64,000 bases of DNA from Sorghum bicolor (taxonomy: Eukaryota > Streptophyta > Magnoliopsida > Poales > Poaceae), in NCBI RefSeq assembly GCF_000003195.3, contig NC_012870.2, positions 39,585,491 through 39,649,490 on the forward strand. Direction: 5' to 3'. How positions within the stretch are numbered: the first letter of the stretch is position 1; every line of letters starts with the position of its first letter. The position numbers and the translations under genes are program-made. The notes below the pieces were generated by a model. It was not told the DNA's origin, searched no databases, and saw only the letters and a program-made list of their open reading frames with translations. Positions 23,750 to 35,682 of the stretch are shown piece by piece.

Positions 23750-25802
23750 TGTTGATGGTAAATAACTCCTAATTTTAACTGTCAACTAGACATGAAAATG
23801 GATCTATATGCAAACACCTAATAGATATAGGGTTATCACTAACAGAATTCTATAAGTTTTGGAGATTGTTTGTTTCTCTAGGGTGTCAGCTGAAAATAAC
23901 CATAGATGGTCCACATGCCAGGTTTACATAGAGAGAATACTACGAACTTGAACTCAGGAGTAATCTAGAAGGTTCGAGGAGGCTCCATACCAAACAGGAA
24001 GCAAAATGGGTCCGGGTGCTGGGCGGGCACCCATAGGGTAGGGGCGCCTGCCCCACTACCTCCACCAATTAGAGTGAACCTCGCACATCCTACCTCCACT
24101 GACTTTGAGGAGTAATCTTGAGCATATGTTTAAGTCAGTTTGATTCGAGGGTTGTGGTGCCTCCTAGGGGGCTATAAATACAACCCTGACCCCCTGGGGA
24201 GTAGCTAATTATGGAACCCTAATTCATATTTTCCAGAGACAATTAGCCAGAGAGGGGTCCCTCGAATGGATCTATCTCTTTAGGGTTTTAGCAGCAAGAG
24301 AGGTTGAGAGAGTATAGGGTGGAGATAGAAGTGGATGAAGCCTAACTTGTTGGTGTCTTCTTCCTTGTATCTATAGGATCAAGTCTCCTAACCCAAGGCT
24401 TGGTTCTAGAATTATTCGGCAATTTGACTTCTAAGACTAGTAAGTTTTGTTCTTACTATTCTTTGGTTTACGGGTTTACTTTATTCACTTGCACTTGGGA
24501 ATAGAGTAATTGTTCATAGCATAAGCATGGTGCTTAGGCTATGAACACTCATAGATACTCCCTATGTGGGCGGATTTGTGGTAGCATTGGGGGGAGTGAC
24601 AATCTCCTCGTGTCTCTATAATCCACGTCTTGTCAAGAGGTAAGGTAGGATTTATGGTGTCGAGGTTAAGTACTCTCTAAGGTGTCTCTTTTCTCTAGGT
24701 ACTCCCCTTAGAACAATATCTACATAGCTTACCATAGGCTAGAACAAGACTTATGAAGGAGTTCTCTCTATATCACTCATATCTCACTATCTTGTCTTGC
24801 AAGCCCAGGGGTTAAGTATAGATTTGGGTTAGCCAGATGCACACTTTCTCCCATTGGTAAAAATATAAATAACGATGCTCTAGAATATTTCTCAGGTGAA
24901 GTGCTCACCGATATCCGTGCGCTTGTGGATTAATTCTCTGTGTGTGTATCCAATATCAACACATACTGTAGTGAGATTAGAATTATATTTATGCAAAGGA
25001 TCGTATAGTGCATGCTCATTAGGCCAATGGGTGAGTGGTAGATATTGTGTAGGCGAGGTGCTTAGACCATATTTATCTACGATTACCCCTTATAGTCTAG
25101 ATCATGAGGTAGATCACGGGAGTGATAGTCCTGTTGAGTCCTCTCTAGTCCTCCTCCCGAGTATAAGGACCGACCACTATTACAGGGAAGTGATTGCTAT
25201 ATTCAAGATCTTTATTGGTAATATCACTATGCGTAAGTATAACCTTTTCTTACGATGATGCTAGGTGTAATTGTAGTAATCATTGTATACTTTGATAGTA
25301 TAGTTAGAATACTTAGGATTTATTCTTGTAGATCATTCTAATCCATACTAGTGTTATAGACTTATACTACTATATTGAGATGATTGTCATATTTATATGT
25401 GGCTATGTGCTCTCATTTATCTTTGTCACTTATTATTCATATTTATATTATTTATCTTATGTGACACTTACCCTGCATGAGAGTTAGATAAAGACATGGT
25501 TAAGATCTTCATGACTACATGCAGTGCTCATTGCTCATTATCCAATGCAGTCCCTTCCCAGTGGTAAAAATATAAATAACGATACCTGGATTACTCATGG
25601 TTAAAATGCTATATTGGTATTATCTATGCGCTTACAGATCCTTTATTTATTATCTAGAAAAGCATATAAATTTAATACCCGCACTTCTATATCGTGCTAG
25701 GGATGACAACCGAGCTTAAATGATGTAAAGTAATTTTTGACGCCGTTGCTAGGGATAGGTTTAAAAGTCTATTTATAGAAATTACATCAAGAGGTGTCAA
25801 CA
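23750..25802 (+). repeat. 5' LTR of element C
   Basis: It starts TGTTGATGGTAAATAAC and ends AGAGGTGTCAACA, followed by a decayed primer site. The TATA box TATAAATA lies at 24173-24180. A GC block (GGGCGGGCACCC, then GGGGCGCCTGCCCC) lies about 150 bases upstream. It is the oldest-looking and longest LTR of the family here. Confidence 0.85.
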
Positions 25803-25810
25803 AGCATTTT

Positions 25811-25828
25811 TGGTGTCGTTGCTAGGGA
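25811..25828 (+). other. Decayed tRNA-Asp primer binding site, element C
   Basis: TGGTGTCGTTGCTAGGGA differs at three positions from the perfect site in element I (C-to-T and G/A changes), and has the same 8-base spacing from the LTR end. Confidence 0.7.
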
Positions 25829-25958
25829 AGGTTGAAAGCATTGAATGATAATGAGCATCAATCCATCTACTCATGGATTGAGCACCATCCACCCTTCACA
25901 CTCATGCAGACTCACCCTTGTCGTTTGTCTATTTTATATATCATATGCAGGGTAATTT

Positions 25959-28619
25959 ATGAGCAGGTTTGATCTCCTAGATCATTTTGTTGGTAATCTA
26001 AAAACATTGATTAGGAAGACAAAGGCCAAGTTGAGAAGGAATCAATCAACATCATCATCATCTCAACTTATCAATCCTCCTAAGTCAGAAGGCCAACCTA
26101 TATTTCAAAGTTTGACACCAGAGCTTGACATCATAGCCAACAAGTCACTTCATGAGTTCTCAAGTCCCGGTATGGCCAACATCCGTACTGGACCAGCTGT
26201 AGACATCAATGGGTCATTTGAGCTCCAGCCTGTGCTGATCAACATGGTGCAAGCAGGCCAGTTCTATGGAAAGGCCTATGAAGATGCTAGTGCTCATCTC
26301 CTACACTTTCTAGAGATCTGCAACACATTCACTATCAAGGACGTCCCTACAGATGCAATACTACTTTGCCTTTTCCCATTCTCTCTCTTGGGGAAAGTGA
26401 AGCAGTGGTTCTACGCCAATAAGGAGAAGAATACTACATGGGCACTATGTTCCACCAATTTTCTGGTGAAGTTCTTTCCCACAGGTAAGACCAATGCTCT
26501 TCATGGGAAGATATCATGTTTTCAACAACAACATTATGAGATAGTCCCAGAAGCTTGAGAGCATTTTCAAGACTACATACTCGAATGTCCTCATGATGGG
26601 ATGGAGAATTAGTTGCTTATGCAAGCATTCTATCATGGGCTTAGCAACAACACTCGTGAAACCTTGGATGTTGCTGCTAGAGGAGCATTTTTATCACTTA
26701 CCATTACTCAAGCCACTACTCTTGTGGAAAAGATGGCCTCCAATCAAGGTTGGAGTGAAGAGAGAACACCAACCCACAAGAGAGGTGGAGGAATGCACCA
26801 GCTCAAGGAGGTAGACATGCTAGCTATCAAGATAGACCTATTAATGAAAAGGCTTGATAAATAACCATTGAGAAGAAGGAAGTCATGCATGTTCATGATT
26901 TTGGCATGACTTGTTAAGAGTATGGAGAAACTAGACATACAGGTACCAACTGCCCAGAGCTGACAGAGGACATGAACTATATCAACAACAACAACAATAA
27001 TTACTACCATCCTTAGCAGAACCAAGGTTGGAACTAGCAACAACAACCTAGCTACTTAGGTAATTTCCAAGGTATTAATTCTTATAATAATGCCAATCAA
27101 CCACCTTTAAAAGAGTTAGTGCTTAATCAGGACAAGTTAATTGATAGCCTATCTAAGAAGCTAGTATCTAATGATAAAACTTTAAAATTAGTTAACATTA
27201 GAATGGAAAGTTTTTTCCAATGCTATCAAGAATCAGCTTAGCTTTAATAATATACTAAAATCTCAGTTACAACAACTTGCTTACTTTGCTTCTGCCAACG
27301 ACCAAGGTAAGATTCCCAGACAACCGGGAGAATTAGAAACTGCAAATCTTGTAGACATCTTTAATGCTGGAAACTACTGGAGTGACCCTCCGAGAGGAAC
27401 ATGGATTGACTCAACTCTACCAATCAAGAAAGGCAATCCAGGGAGGCTGGTCATTCCGATCTTTATTGGAAGTACATCAACAAGGTGATCTATGACTTTG
27501 GTGCAAGCGTCAACATCATGCCTAAGGTGATATATGAAAAGCTATTCAATATTCCTTTGTCATACCCAACCATGTGTTTGCAGCTTGCAAATCAGTCACT
27601 CTACTACCCCATGGGAATCCTAGAAGAGATCTGCATGCGAGTAGGCAACTCATACGTACCTATAGACTTCATGGTAGTGAACATAGGCACTAATGAGAGG
27701 TTGCCTATTATTCTGGGATGACCATTCTGGAACATTGCCGGAGCCATTATCTATGACAGCACTGCCAAGATTATTTTCAATATCAAGGGCAAGAGAGAAG
27801 TGTTTTCTTTCAAGAATAGGCATTGCCATTCCCTGTACAAAAAGAAACTATCGATGATAGGAACAAGCGCAAAACATAGAGCAAGGCCAAGACCAAGAAT
27901 AAGGGCAAAAAGAAGGCCCAGAAGACGGAGACGGCAAGGATGGTCACTACAGTCCATAGGGAGTACGACCACCTGCTCATGTCCTCGCATTGGATCAAGA
28001 AAGACGACCCAGGTGTCCCTACTATTCTATGCTCCATGAACAGATGTTACTTCTACAACACTGTATGTGACACCAGATCGGGCGTCAACATTATGGCCAA
28101 GGTAATGTATGAATTTCTATATAGTACTATGCCTATGGACCCCACCTATATAGAGCTGCAGTTGGTGGACTAGTCCTTTTGCTTCGTGGAAAGGATGGCC
28201 AAAGATGTCCCTATCCAGATCAATGACCACTACGTCCCCACTGACTTCCTAGTCATCGACATGGGAGAAGATGAGTGTGATGCACCCATCATATTAGGAA
28301 GACTATTCCTCAACACTACCAAGGCCATCATTTATATTGGAACAAGGAGATCCATTTCAAGTTCCCTTCAGAAAAGGTACGCCACCATTTCAATAGTAAT
28401 TATATAATTGAGGAGGAGCCCAAGAAAAATAGGTCAAGGAGAAGGCAACGTACCCATCACCAGAAAATGAAGAATGTTGTAGACGGATAGGCTGACTATA
28501 AAAAAGAGGTTTCAATATTTGAAGATCGATACCCTGACAAGGAGAACGCCATCAAAAAGGAGGTACTAGTAGAAGAAGAGATAGTGACTCCAGACACTCT
28601 CTCCTCCAAGTCACCATCA
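25959..28619 (+). pseudogene. Element C gag with two tandem retropepsin-like domains
   Basis: Gag begins MSRFDLLDHFVGN and keeps the capsid block GQFYGKAYEDASAHLLHFLE ... LFPFSLLGKVKQWFYANKEK. A zinc knuckle near 26.9 kb has lost its second Cys (Cys to Tyr) and contains a stop. Protease 1 at 27.48-27.75 kb has YDFGASVNIMP and PIILG. Protease 2 at 28.0-28.4 kb has CDTRSGVNIM and APIILGRLF. Arg replaces the catalytic-loop Gly, an apparent CpG decay. Stops occur at several points, including after VPEA, MEN and LDK. The order gag, knuckle, protease 1, basic linker, protease 2 is the same as in E and F although C is clearly more diverged. Coding ends at the CCTAC unit inserted at 28625. Confidence 0.85.
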
Positions 28620-28624
28620 CCTAC

Positions 28625-30970
28625 TGAAAGGTCCAAATGGCTAGAGGGGGGTGAATAGCCTATTTAAAAATCTACAAACTTTACTAAACAAGCGAGTTAG
28701 TAAAATAAGCGGCGAAGCTATTCTAGCACTAACACAACTAAGCTAATCAAGCCACCTATACAAGTCTAGCAAGAAGGCTAAACATAAAACACAACAACTC
28801 GAGAAGGCTACACAACAACTCTATACTAGAAAGAACTAAGCTACACAAGCTAAACTAACAAGGTAGGCAAGTACGTAAAGAGAGGAGAGTGATTGTTATA
28901 TCGACGTTGTAGAGATGAGATATATCCAATCAATCACGTACACAATCACAAGAGAGAGACCTCGACAAGAGATGACACAAGATTTTTTACCGAGGTTCAC
29001 TTGCTTCCTGGCAAGCTACTCCTCGTTGTGGCGATACACCCACTTGATGGATCACGAGCTAATTGGCAATCCAAAGCCAAACCCTCGGCGGGTGCCACAC
29101 ATCCACTCACAAGATGGGGATCCTCCAAGCCACGAGCAATCCACTAGAGTAGCCAATTGCGATCTCCCGCGGGGAAGGCTCAAGAACCCCTCACAAATCA
29201 CTTGGTGAGGCTCAAAACAATCTCCAATCACGAGCTCAACACCACCGCTGCTCCAAGCCGTCTAGGGCATTGGGAACCACCCAAGAGTAACAAGAAATCC
29301 ACAGCAAACTCAAGAATCAAGTGCCACTAAATGCAACTCTCAAAGCAATGCACTTGAATCTCAATCAATCTCACTAGGATTAGCAATCAAGCAAGGAGAT
29401 GAGTGGAGGGAGTGTTCTCAAGCTTAATGTATGCCTCAAGTATTCAAATGTGCAAGAGTTGGCCACCTCCTATTTATAAGCTCTCTCAAAGAACTAGCCG
29501 TTGGCCACTTTCAATGGGCTGAAATCGGGGCCACCGGATGCTACCAAGTGAGCACCGGACGCTCGATCCCCTGCGTCCGGTGCACGGAAGTCAGCCACGT
29601 GTCTTTCTAGAATCTCGCGCGTTAGACTCTAACGGTCACCTGCGGACCACCGGACGCAACCAAGTGGGCACCGGACGCGTCCGGTGCTCACCGGTCTCGT
29701 GCGCAGAGAGTTTCGCAAACCTGCAGGGTCACCGGACGCAAGCCACCGGACGCACCCTCAGCGTCCGGTGCTCACCGGACTCATGCGCAGAGAGGGTCAC
29801 CAAAACGCCCGCACACCGGACGCTGAGCACCGGACTCACTCCGGTGCATCCGGTGCACACTGGACAGACCCGACAGTCCACCGGACGCTAAAAGCCAGCG
29901 TCCGGTGCCTCTGCACCCTACCTCCGGTGAGAAACACTCCCACGACTTCTCCAAATTTCCCATCGACGCAATAGAAAATATACACTTAATTTTCTCAAAA
30001 GCACTGAATCCCGCCGAGCTTGCCACCCCTCTCATCCCTAGGAACTCCACCTCCTTTGAAAATGTGCTAACATCAACAAGTGTCCACCACCAAAGTGCAT
30101 GTGTGTTAGCTTTTCACAAACATTTTCACCAAAGGAGTTATGTTAGCACTTTACTAGATCCTAATGCATATGCTCAAGATATGGACCTAGTAGCACTTGA
30201 TTCGAGAGATGACCGTGATTTCCCCTCTTGATAGTTGGCTATCTATCCTAAACCCGGTCAATCACTTCTCTACTCATCTTAGACCGGCAAACGTAAAACC
30301 CTAGGTTTATACCTTTGCCTTGATAACTTTGCTCCTCGTTTATCATCATGATCTTCACATCATGCTTCATCCCTTTGTGATCATGTAGCCACCTTTCCAT
30401 GCCACCATGCACCTTCATCACATGTGTTGCTATGCCTAACTCAAATCACTTAAACACAAGGCATTAGCAACTTGGTGTCATTAATTACCAAAACCAAACT
30501 TGGGCTTTCAATCTCTCCTTTTTTGGTAATTGATGACAACCATCACAAAGATATGAAATGAAATCGTAATGAACTTGAATTGCTTGTCCAAAGCATTTTT
30601 AAACAAGAGACAATATTGGACAAACATTTCAATTTCGGTTTTGGTAGTACTAGCTCCCCCTACATATGTGCTTCCATGAGTTTGGTTCAAGTTTGCACAT
30701 ATGCATGAATTGGAATTTTGGGAGATTTATTACTACTGAAATGATGCTAAGGTATATAGAATGGCCCTTTGAAGCGTGATACCAATTGGAGTTGCCAATC
30801 GTTTATCATCATGATCTTCACATCATGCTTCATCCCTTTGTCATGTAGCCACCTTTCCATGCCACCATGCACCTTCATTACATGTGTTGCTATGCCTAAC
30901 TCAAATCACTTAAACACAAGGCATTAGCAACTTGGTGTCATTAATTACCAAAACTAAACTTGGGCTTTCA
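28625..30970. mobile_element. LTR-type unit (solo or collapsed LTR element) with CCTAC target duplications
   Basis: It begins TGAAAGGTCCAAATGG and ends CTTGGGCTTTCA, with the 5-base direct repeat CCTAC at 28620-28624 and 30971-30975. This proves insertion into element C. No gag or pol is present. The last 170 bases (about 30802-30970) repeat 30330-30509, both ending TTGGGCTTTCA. Between them lies TTTTTTGGTAATTGATGAC. It may therefore be a nearly complete LTR, a fragment of internal DNA and a truncated second LTR. The middle (29.52-29.93 kb) is a CpG-rich array listed separately. Confidence 0.8.
29520..29935. repeat. Array of inverted CACCGGACGC / GCGTCCGGTG words
   Basis: More than a dozen copies or near copies of CCGGACGC and its complement occur in about 400 bases. 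One perfect 20-base palindrome, GCACCGGACGCGTCCGGTGC, lies at 29668-29687. The phrase CTCACCGG[TA]CTC[GA]TGCGCAGAGAG occurs twice (about 29.69 and 29.77 kb), so part of the array grew by duplication. It could fold into alternative hairpins and is a dense CpG target. Confidence 0.75.
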
Positions 30971-31209
30971 CCTACAGGGTAGGTATGGAAACCAAAGGTA
31001 AATTTAGAATTAAATCCTACATAGGACATAACACTTGTGGTGCCATCTGATGTACCCCTTAATCGTTGAGCGAACAAGAGGGTCCTCAGGACATAAAATC
31101 ACCAAATGCCGCACCAAGAGGTAACTTGGTATTTATCTGCATTTTCCTTTAGGTTATTTACTTCTCTTAATTGCATTACTAGTTGCATCTTTACTTTATT
31201 ATTTCTGCA
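30971..31209 (+). other. Element C internal sequence between insertions
   Basis: Non-coding, AT-rich continuation of element C after its gag-protease region. It starts with the second CCTAC duplication and ends at TTTCTGCA, the Helitron 2 insertion site. Confidence 0.6.
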
Positions 31210-34200
31210 TCTCTACAACTAAAACATTGGTAGAGCAATCGTCCCCCAGCAGTTTTCGCTCGCTTCGCTTCCCCCCGGCCCGCAATCACTCGCACTCTGC
31301 TTGGTGGACCTGAACATCTCCTACTCCCTCCCCTCCAATCGCGCTCGCCGCCGCCTCCTCCTCTCCCACGCTCCCTTCCCCTCGCCACGCGCTCGCTGCC
31401 GCCGCCGCCTCCTCTCCCACGCTCCCTCCCCCTCGCCCATTGCGTGCTGCGGCGCTGCGCTCGGAGATGGTGCTGCGAATGTGTGCTGCGTCCCGGATCA
31501 ACTTATAGTTGGTATGCGGTTGCTTAATCGATGTTGATTCGAACCAATCTTATACCCACCATCGCCTGCTGCTGTTGCATGTGCTGCCGTTCATCGCTGC
31601 CTTTTCTTCTCCAGTTCACAGCGCCTGCTCTCTCTGGTAGCGACGACTGGACGGCAGCACTACGCCAGGTGCCTAGGTCGACATTAGGCCCTTTGCTAAG
31701 TCTTAACCTGGTACTTTTACTGAGAGGACAACCACCAAGTATGCCAACCCCTTCTGTTCCCTTCTTGCTGTACGAAACTGAGCACCCAACCCCTCTTAAA
31801 CTAATTTGCTATTTGTATTCAGATCAGATCTAATTACATGTGTGTACATGTATTATGCCTGCTAACTTCGATTCCTTTCAATATTATCAAGCCTACATGT
31901 GCATACCCATGTCCTTTGTTGGATCTACGCCTGCAGTCTTTATGCTTTGCACTTAATGTTCTGTGCACTGAAAAAATTTCCAATAAGAAAATTCACTTAA
32001 GTGATGATTTCAGAACTTGGCATTAGGGACGGGATGCTGATGTTAAAATTGAAGTTAACTTACCATGAAGCAGCAGCCAGTAGCAGCATAAAAATAGGAG
32101 AAGAATGATTTCTTTATTCTAAGATTTATTTGGTTATCAATCTAATTCAGATTTGAACTGATTAGAGTGTTGTGTGGTGCCTGCTAAGGGCCCCTTTGAA
32201 CTGATTCATGTGTGGTTTCCTGTTAGATTCCTATGAAATTCCTAAATTTCTACATTCCAAAGTGATCCTAATGCAAGAAATTTAGGGCCTCAGTCTGTGA
32301 ATGGAGTGCTCATGAAAAGTGAAGATGTTTCACCTTTTCTGAATTGCATGTCATTGGGCAGTCTACGCAGTTGCAGGTATCTAATTAGAGCTGACCCTCC
32401 CCTCCCCTCCTGAAGTTTATTTATTCTCTGTTTATTTTAGCTTCTCAGCCAGCATCCAAGAGGATAAACTAAAATATGGCTACTCGAAGAATTCTGTGTG
32501 GTTGATGCCTAATTAGTCCGGTCAAATTAATCCACGTTTGGTGCAAATGTTGCTATTTTTGTTCTTCCATTTAAAGATTCAGAAGTACAAATGTTGGACT
32601 CCGATGCTTTATATATCTCAAAGTTCAAAAAATGTTCCTCCATTTGTTGGTTTAATCAATTTTTTGAGAACTTGAATTCACAGATCACAAAGAAAAAAAA
32701 ACATAGTTCCGGGTGTACCTTTCTGCAATGGTTTCCACTTTAAGTTTCTGAGGTCCTCAATTCCATAGGAGCATGCAGAGTTTATTCAGCACTGAAATCA
32801 TTCAGCACCTGTAACTGTTATGAACGAGGTGGATATTTTGAGATAGATAACTAGGCCTTATGCTTTGCCAAGAGCTTTGGGATAACTAGGCCTTATGCTT
32901 TGCCAAGAGCTTGAGAGATTGAGGGAGACTAGAATTGTTTCTTTATAATTCATTGCTTGAATTGCTTGATTTCCATTGTGCCCCATGGGCTGAATATAAA
33001 AGGTACATAGGACTAACACCTCTTGTGCCTAGACAATATGGTACTATTCCTTTAGACAAATAACTAAGAGAGACACTAATTAACACTAATGGGCTTAAGG
33101 CCCAACTAGGACACTTGCGCCCTATGGCGCCCCTCTTTATGCCCATGACAGTAACCCATCGCCAATGCTGAGAGGCGAGGATGGCATTTGCTCTAACATT
33201 TCTTCTAGAGTCTTATTTTGATCTAGCTGTTGCTTTCATTGGAACAACTACAGTGTGCAAACTTTGAAGGTAACCTACTGAACTTTCATATTTGCCAAGG
33301 GTAGCACCTGTTTATCCCCACCCTCTCTTGATCCTTTTTCTGACCAAAAGTTATTTGGGTACGAATGAATACATAGTCTCATGGAAGATCACAATGGAAG
33401 CATGATTCATTAAATTTCTCACAGGGTTGCTGTGCAATAGAACTGTTGATGCCAAGTTAAGATAAAATGATGATATGCTCTTCATGAAATGTTTTGCCCT
33501 CATATTATTGGACATGTCCAGTAACCAATATGACAAGTTTTGGTATGTTTCCATTGGGATTATATTGTGTCGTAATCATGGCTGCCTTTTTCATACAAGT
33601 AGATAAGGTATTGACCCCTTTGCTATTTTACATGGTTTGTTTATTTATTTATTTTTTTGCTCCCACAATGCTTATTGTGAAGGATTTATTTTTTGATTCA
33701 AACAAACTCATTGCTCATTATTTGACGATGGGGGCGAATGTTGGATATTTTTTGGGTGATTATACATGTGGATTTCAGATTGTATCTCTCTTGTGAATTT
33801 GAAAGAAATCTGGCATACCCTTTATGGAAAACTGAATTCTGTGTGGCTCGCCAGATCTCTTGTGAAGCTTTTTTATCGTAAGGAAGTTCTAACTCACCAA
33901 ATCTTGTAAAATAACAAATTTTGATAATAACTTCTCAGATCAGAACAGTTGCTTGAAACTGGCTGCTTGAATAATGAAATGTTACCCTTCAAAGCTTTTT
34001 ATCGATGGAGATTGAGGATCAACCAAGTGGAATACTTTTGTCATATTGTGCTGACCACAGCAATAAAAAAACAGAACAACTACATACTTTCTCCAGTTTG
34101 TGTGCACATTGACATGATGGTTTGTCATAGTTCTAAATTGCAAATGTATTATAAGTCTCTACTATTGCCATTATCTTAATTTCTAAGAGAATTATCGGTT

Positions 34201-34806
34201 TTGCCAAATTTCTCCCTATTTTTCTCTTTGAGTTCTCTTAAAACATCATCCATATATTATGTGCAGGCTCCAACGTTTTGGGATAGTGGTTTAAGGAACC
34301 TGAAATATGTCATCATTTTTTAGTGGAGTGACATTCCAATGCTTTCATGGTCATGTTAACTCAATGCAAAAGAGCTGAAAACGAGAATGAAACCTAATCA
34401 GCTTCGGCTTAGGCTAACCTAAATGTAAGGCAGCAACCAAATCCTATGTAAAATTTTTAGAGTTCATGAGACAAACTAGCCTAATTTCAAACATGATTTC
34501 ATACAGGGAGTACACTTTTTTGGCACATAGCCGAGTGACTACTAAAATAAAACTATCCACATCTCCTATGTCCGTTTGACAGCAATTTGAGGCAATTCTT
34601 GAAGACATGGTGTGAGCTTAGACACCATGTTACTCATCGTCATCTTACTTTGGCAGCTCCATAACACGCCTAGCAGCCACTTTAGAAAATTTCCGAAACT
34701 TATCTATTTTTATAAAAAAAATAAATTGCTGGTTGTGTTTGATTAATCACTTTTGTTATGCATATATACATTATTATCCCGTTGCAGCGTACGGGCACCC
34801 ACCTAG
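31210..34806 (+). mobile_element. Helitron 2, non-autonomous, 3.6 kb
   Basis: It starts TCTCTACAACTAAAAC after an A and ends with the hairpin CCCGT-TGCAGCGT-ACGGG (34778-34795), then CACCCACCTAG (34803-34806) before a T. The first 15 bases equal the 5' end of Helitron 1, so Helitron 1's family could have mobilised it. No Rep or helicase was seen. The GC-rich start (31.25-31.5 kb, poly-Pro/Arg type codons, purine-poor) resembles a captured 5' UTR and first exon. The rest is AT-rich and intron-like. Flanks join as CTGCA/TTAGAAAAAG, in agreement with element C continuing. Confidence 0.88.
32846..32915. repeat. 35-bp direct tandem duplication in Helitron 2
   Basis: Two head-to-tail copies starting GATAACTAGGCCTTATGC, at 32846 and 32881, differ by only about two bases near the end. 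A recent local duplication without visible coding meaning. Confidence 0.8.
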
Positions 34807-35682
34807 TTAGAAAAAGAAAATAAAAATATGTTTTGCATTGTATCTAAAAAAATGCTAAGCCCCATGTATTTAATGTATGATGCAACAGCTCACACACTCA
34901 TCTACTGTGGTGGCACACAAAAAAATTATAACAGATTTACTTTTTCTGTCTGCATACCATAAATATGAAAAGCATAAAAAATATATTGATCCTGCTAAAA
35001 ATAAATGGGTATAAGAAAGTTATAGATTCCTAAAGCTTAGAGGTTTGTTACTAACACTTAATCAATTCCACAAGTTTTGTTTTCTATTTGAGCTTCACAG
35101 GCTTTAAAGGATCAAGAAGAGCTAACATGCAGAAGGACGTCCTATCCTCTATCAGAGTACAGTCCGCATAAGCTGAGTGTTGTTTCCAACCGTAAGTGCT
35201 CACGACACTTAGGAGGACTAGCATGCCTTCACTGCCCGTTAGCAACCTCAACAGACCATGTCAACATCCAGCTTGGGGGAAAGCAACGCTCGTATGCCAA
35301 GCTAAGTATCCCTCGCTTATCTATTTATTCCTGTGCGTTACGATAAGATAAAAAGATGAATAACTTTAGAAACCTAATAAAAATTTCTTTATCTTTCATA
35401 ATTAGTTTTGCTAGCTAAGGAGAGCTCTTAATGAATTTATTAAAATGAATCTCTAGAACAAACTCTTATATGGAGATGATGAATAGTTGCTCTGCCGTAA
35501 TTCCTTGCAAGTACCTAGTTTTCAACCTTGTACTATCCCGAGTTTTAGACACAACTATTTAGACTTAAGATTTTACTCTGAGCCTGAAACTTTTGGGTAG
35601 CAAATGCTTAATCTAAATCTAGGTAGTTGATGGATATGATATAGGAAGGTTTTGAGCTGCTATCAATCTTGCTCCTAGAGAT
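34807..35682 (+). other. Element C 3' non-coding region
   Basis: It aligns with 44.34-45.15 kb of element E: AAAAAGAAAATAAAAATA, the AGCTTGGGGGAAAG motif at 35271-35284, GAATAGTTGCTCTGCC, and finally CTCCTAGAGATA. Element D interrupts it at 35683. No genes. Confidence 0.7.

Noticed and set aside
31250..31540. Proline/arginine-rich frames on both strands in Helitron 2 as genes
   Set aside because: CT-rich, low-complexity DNA opens several frames at once; none has a recognisable domain. A captured 5' leader is a simpler reading.
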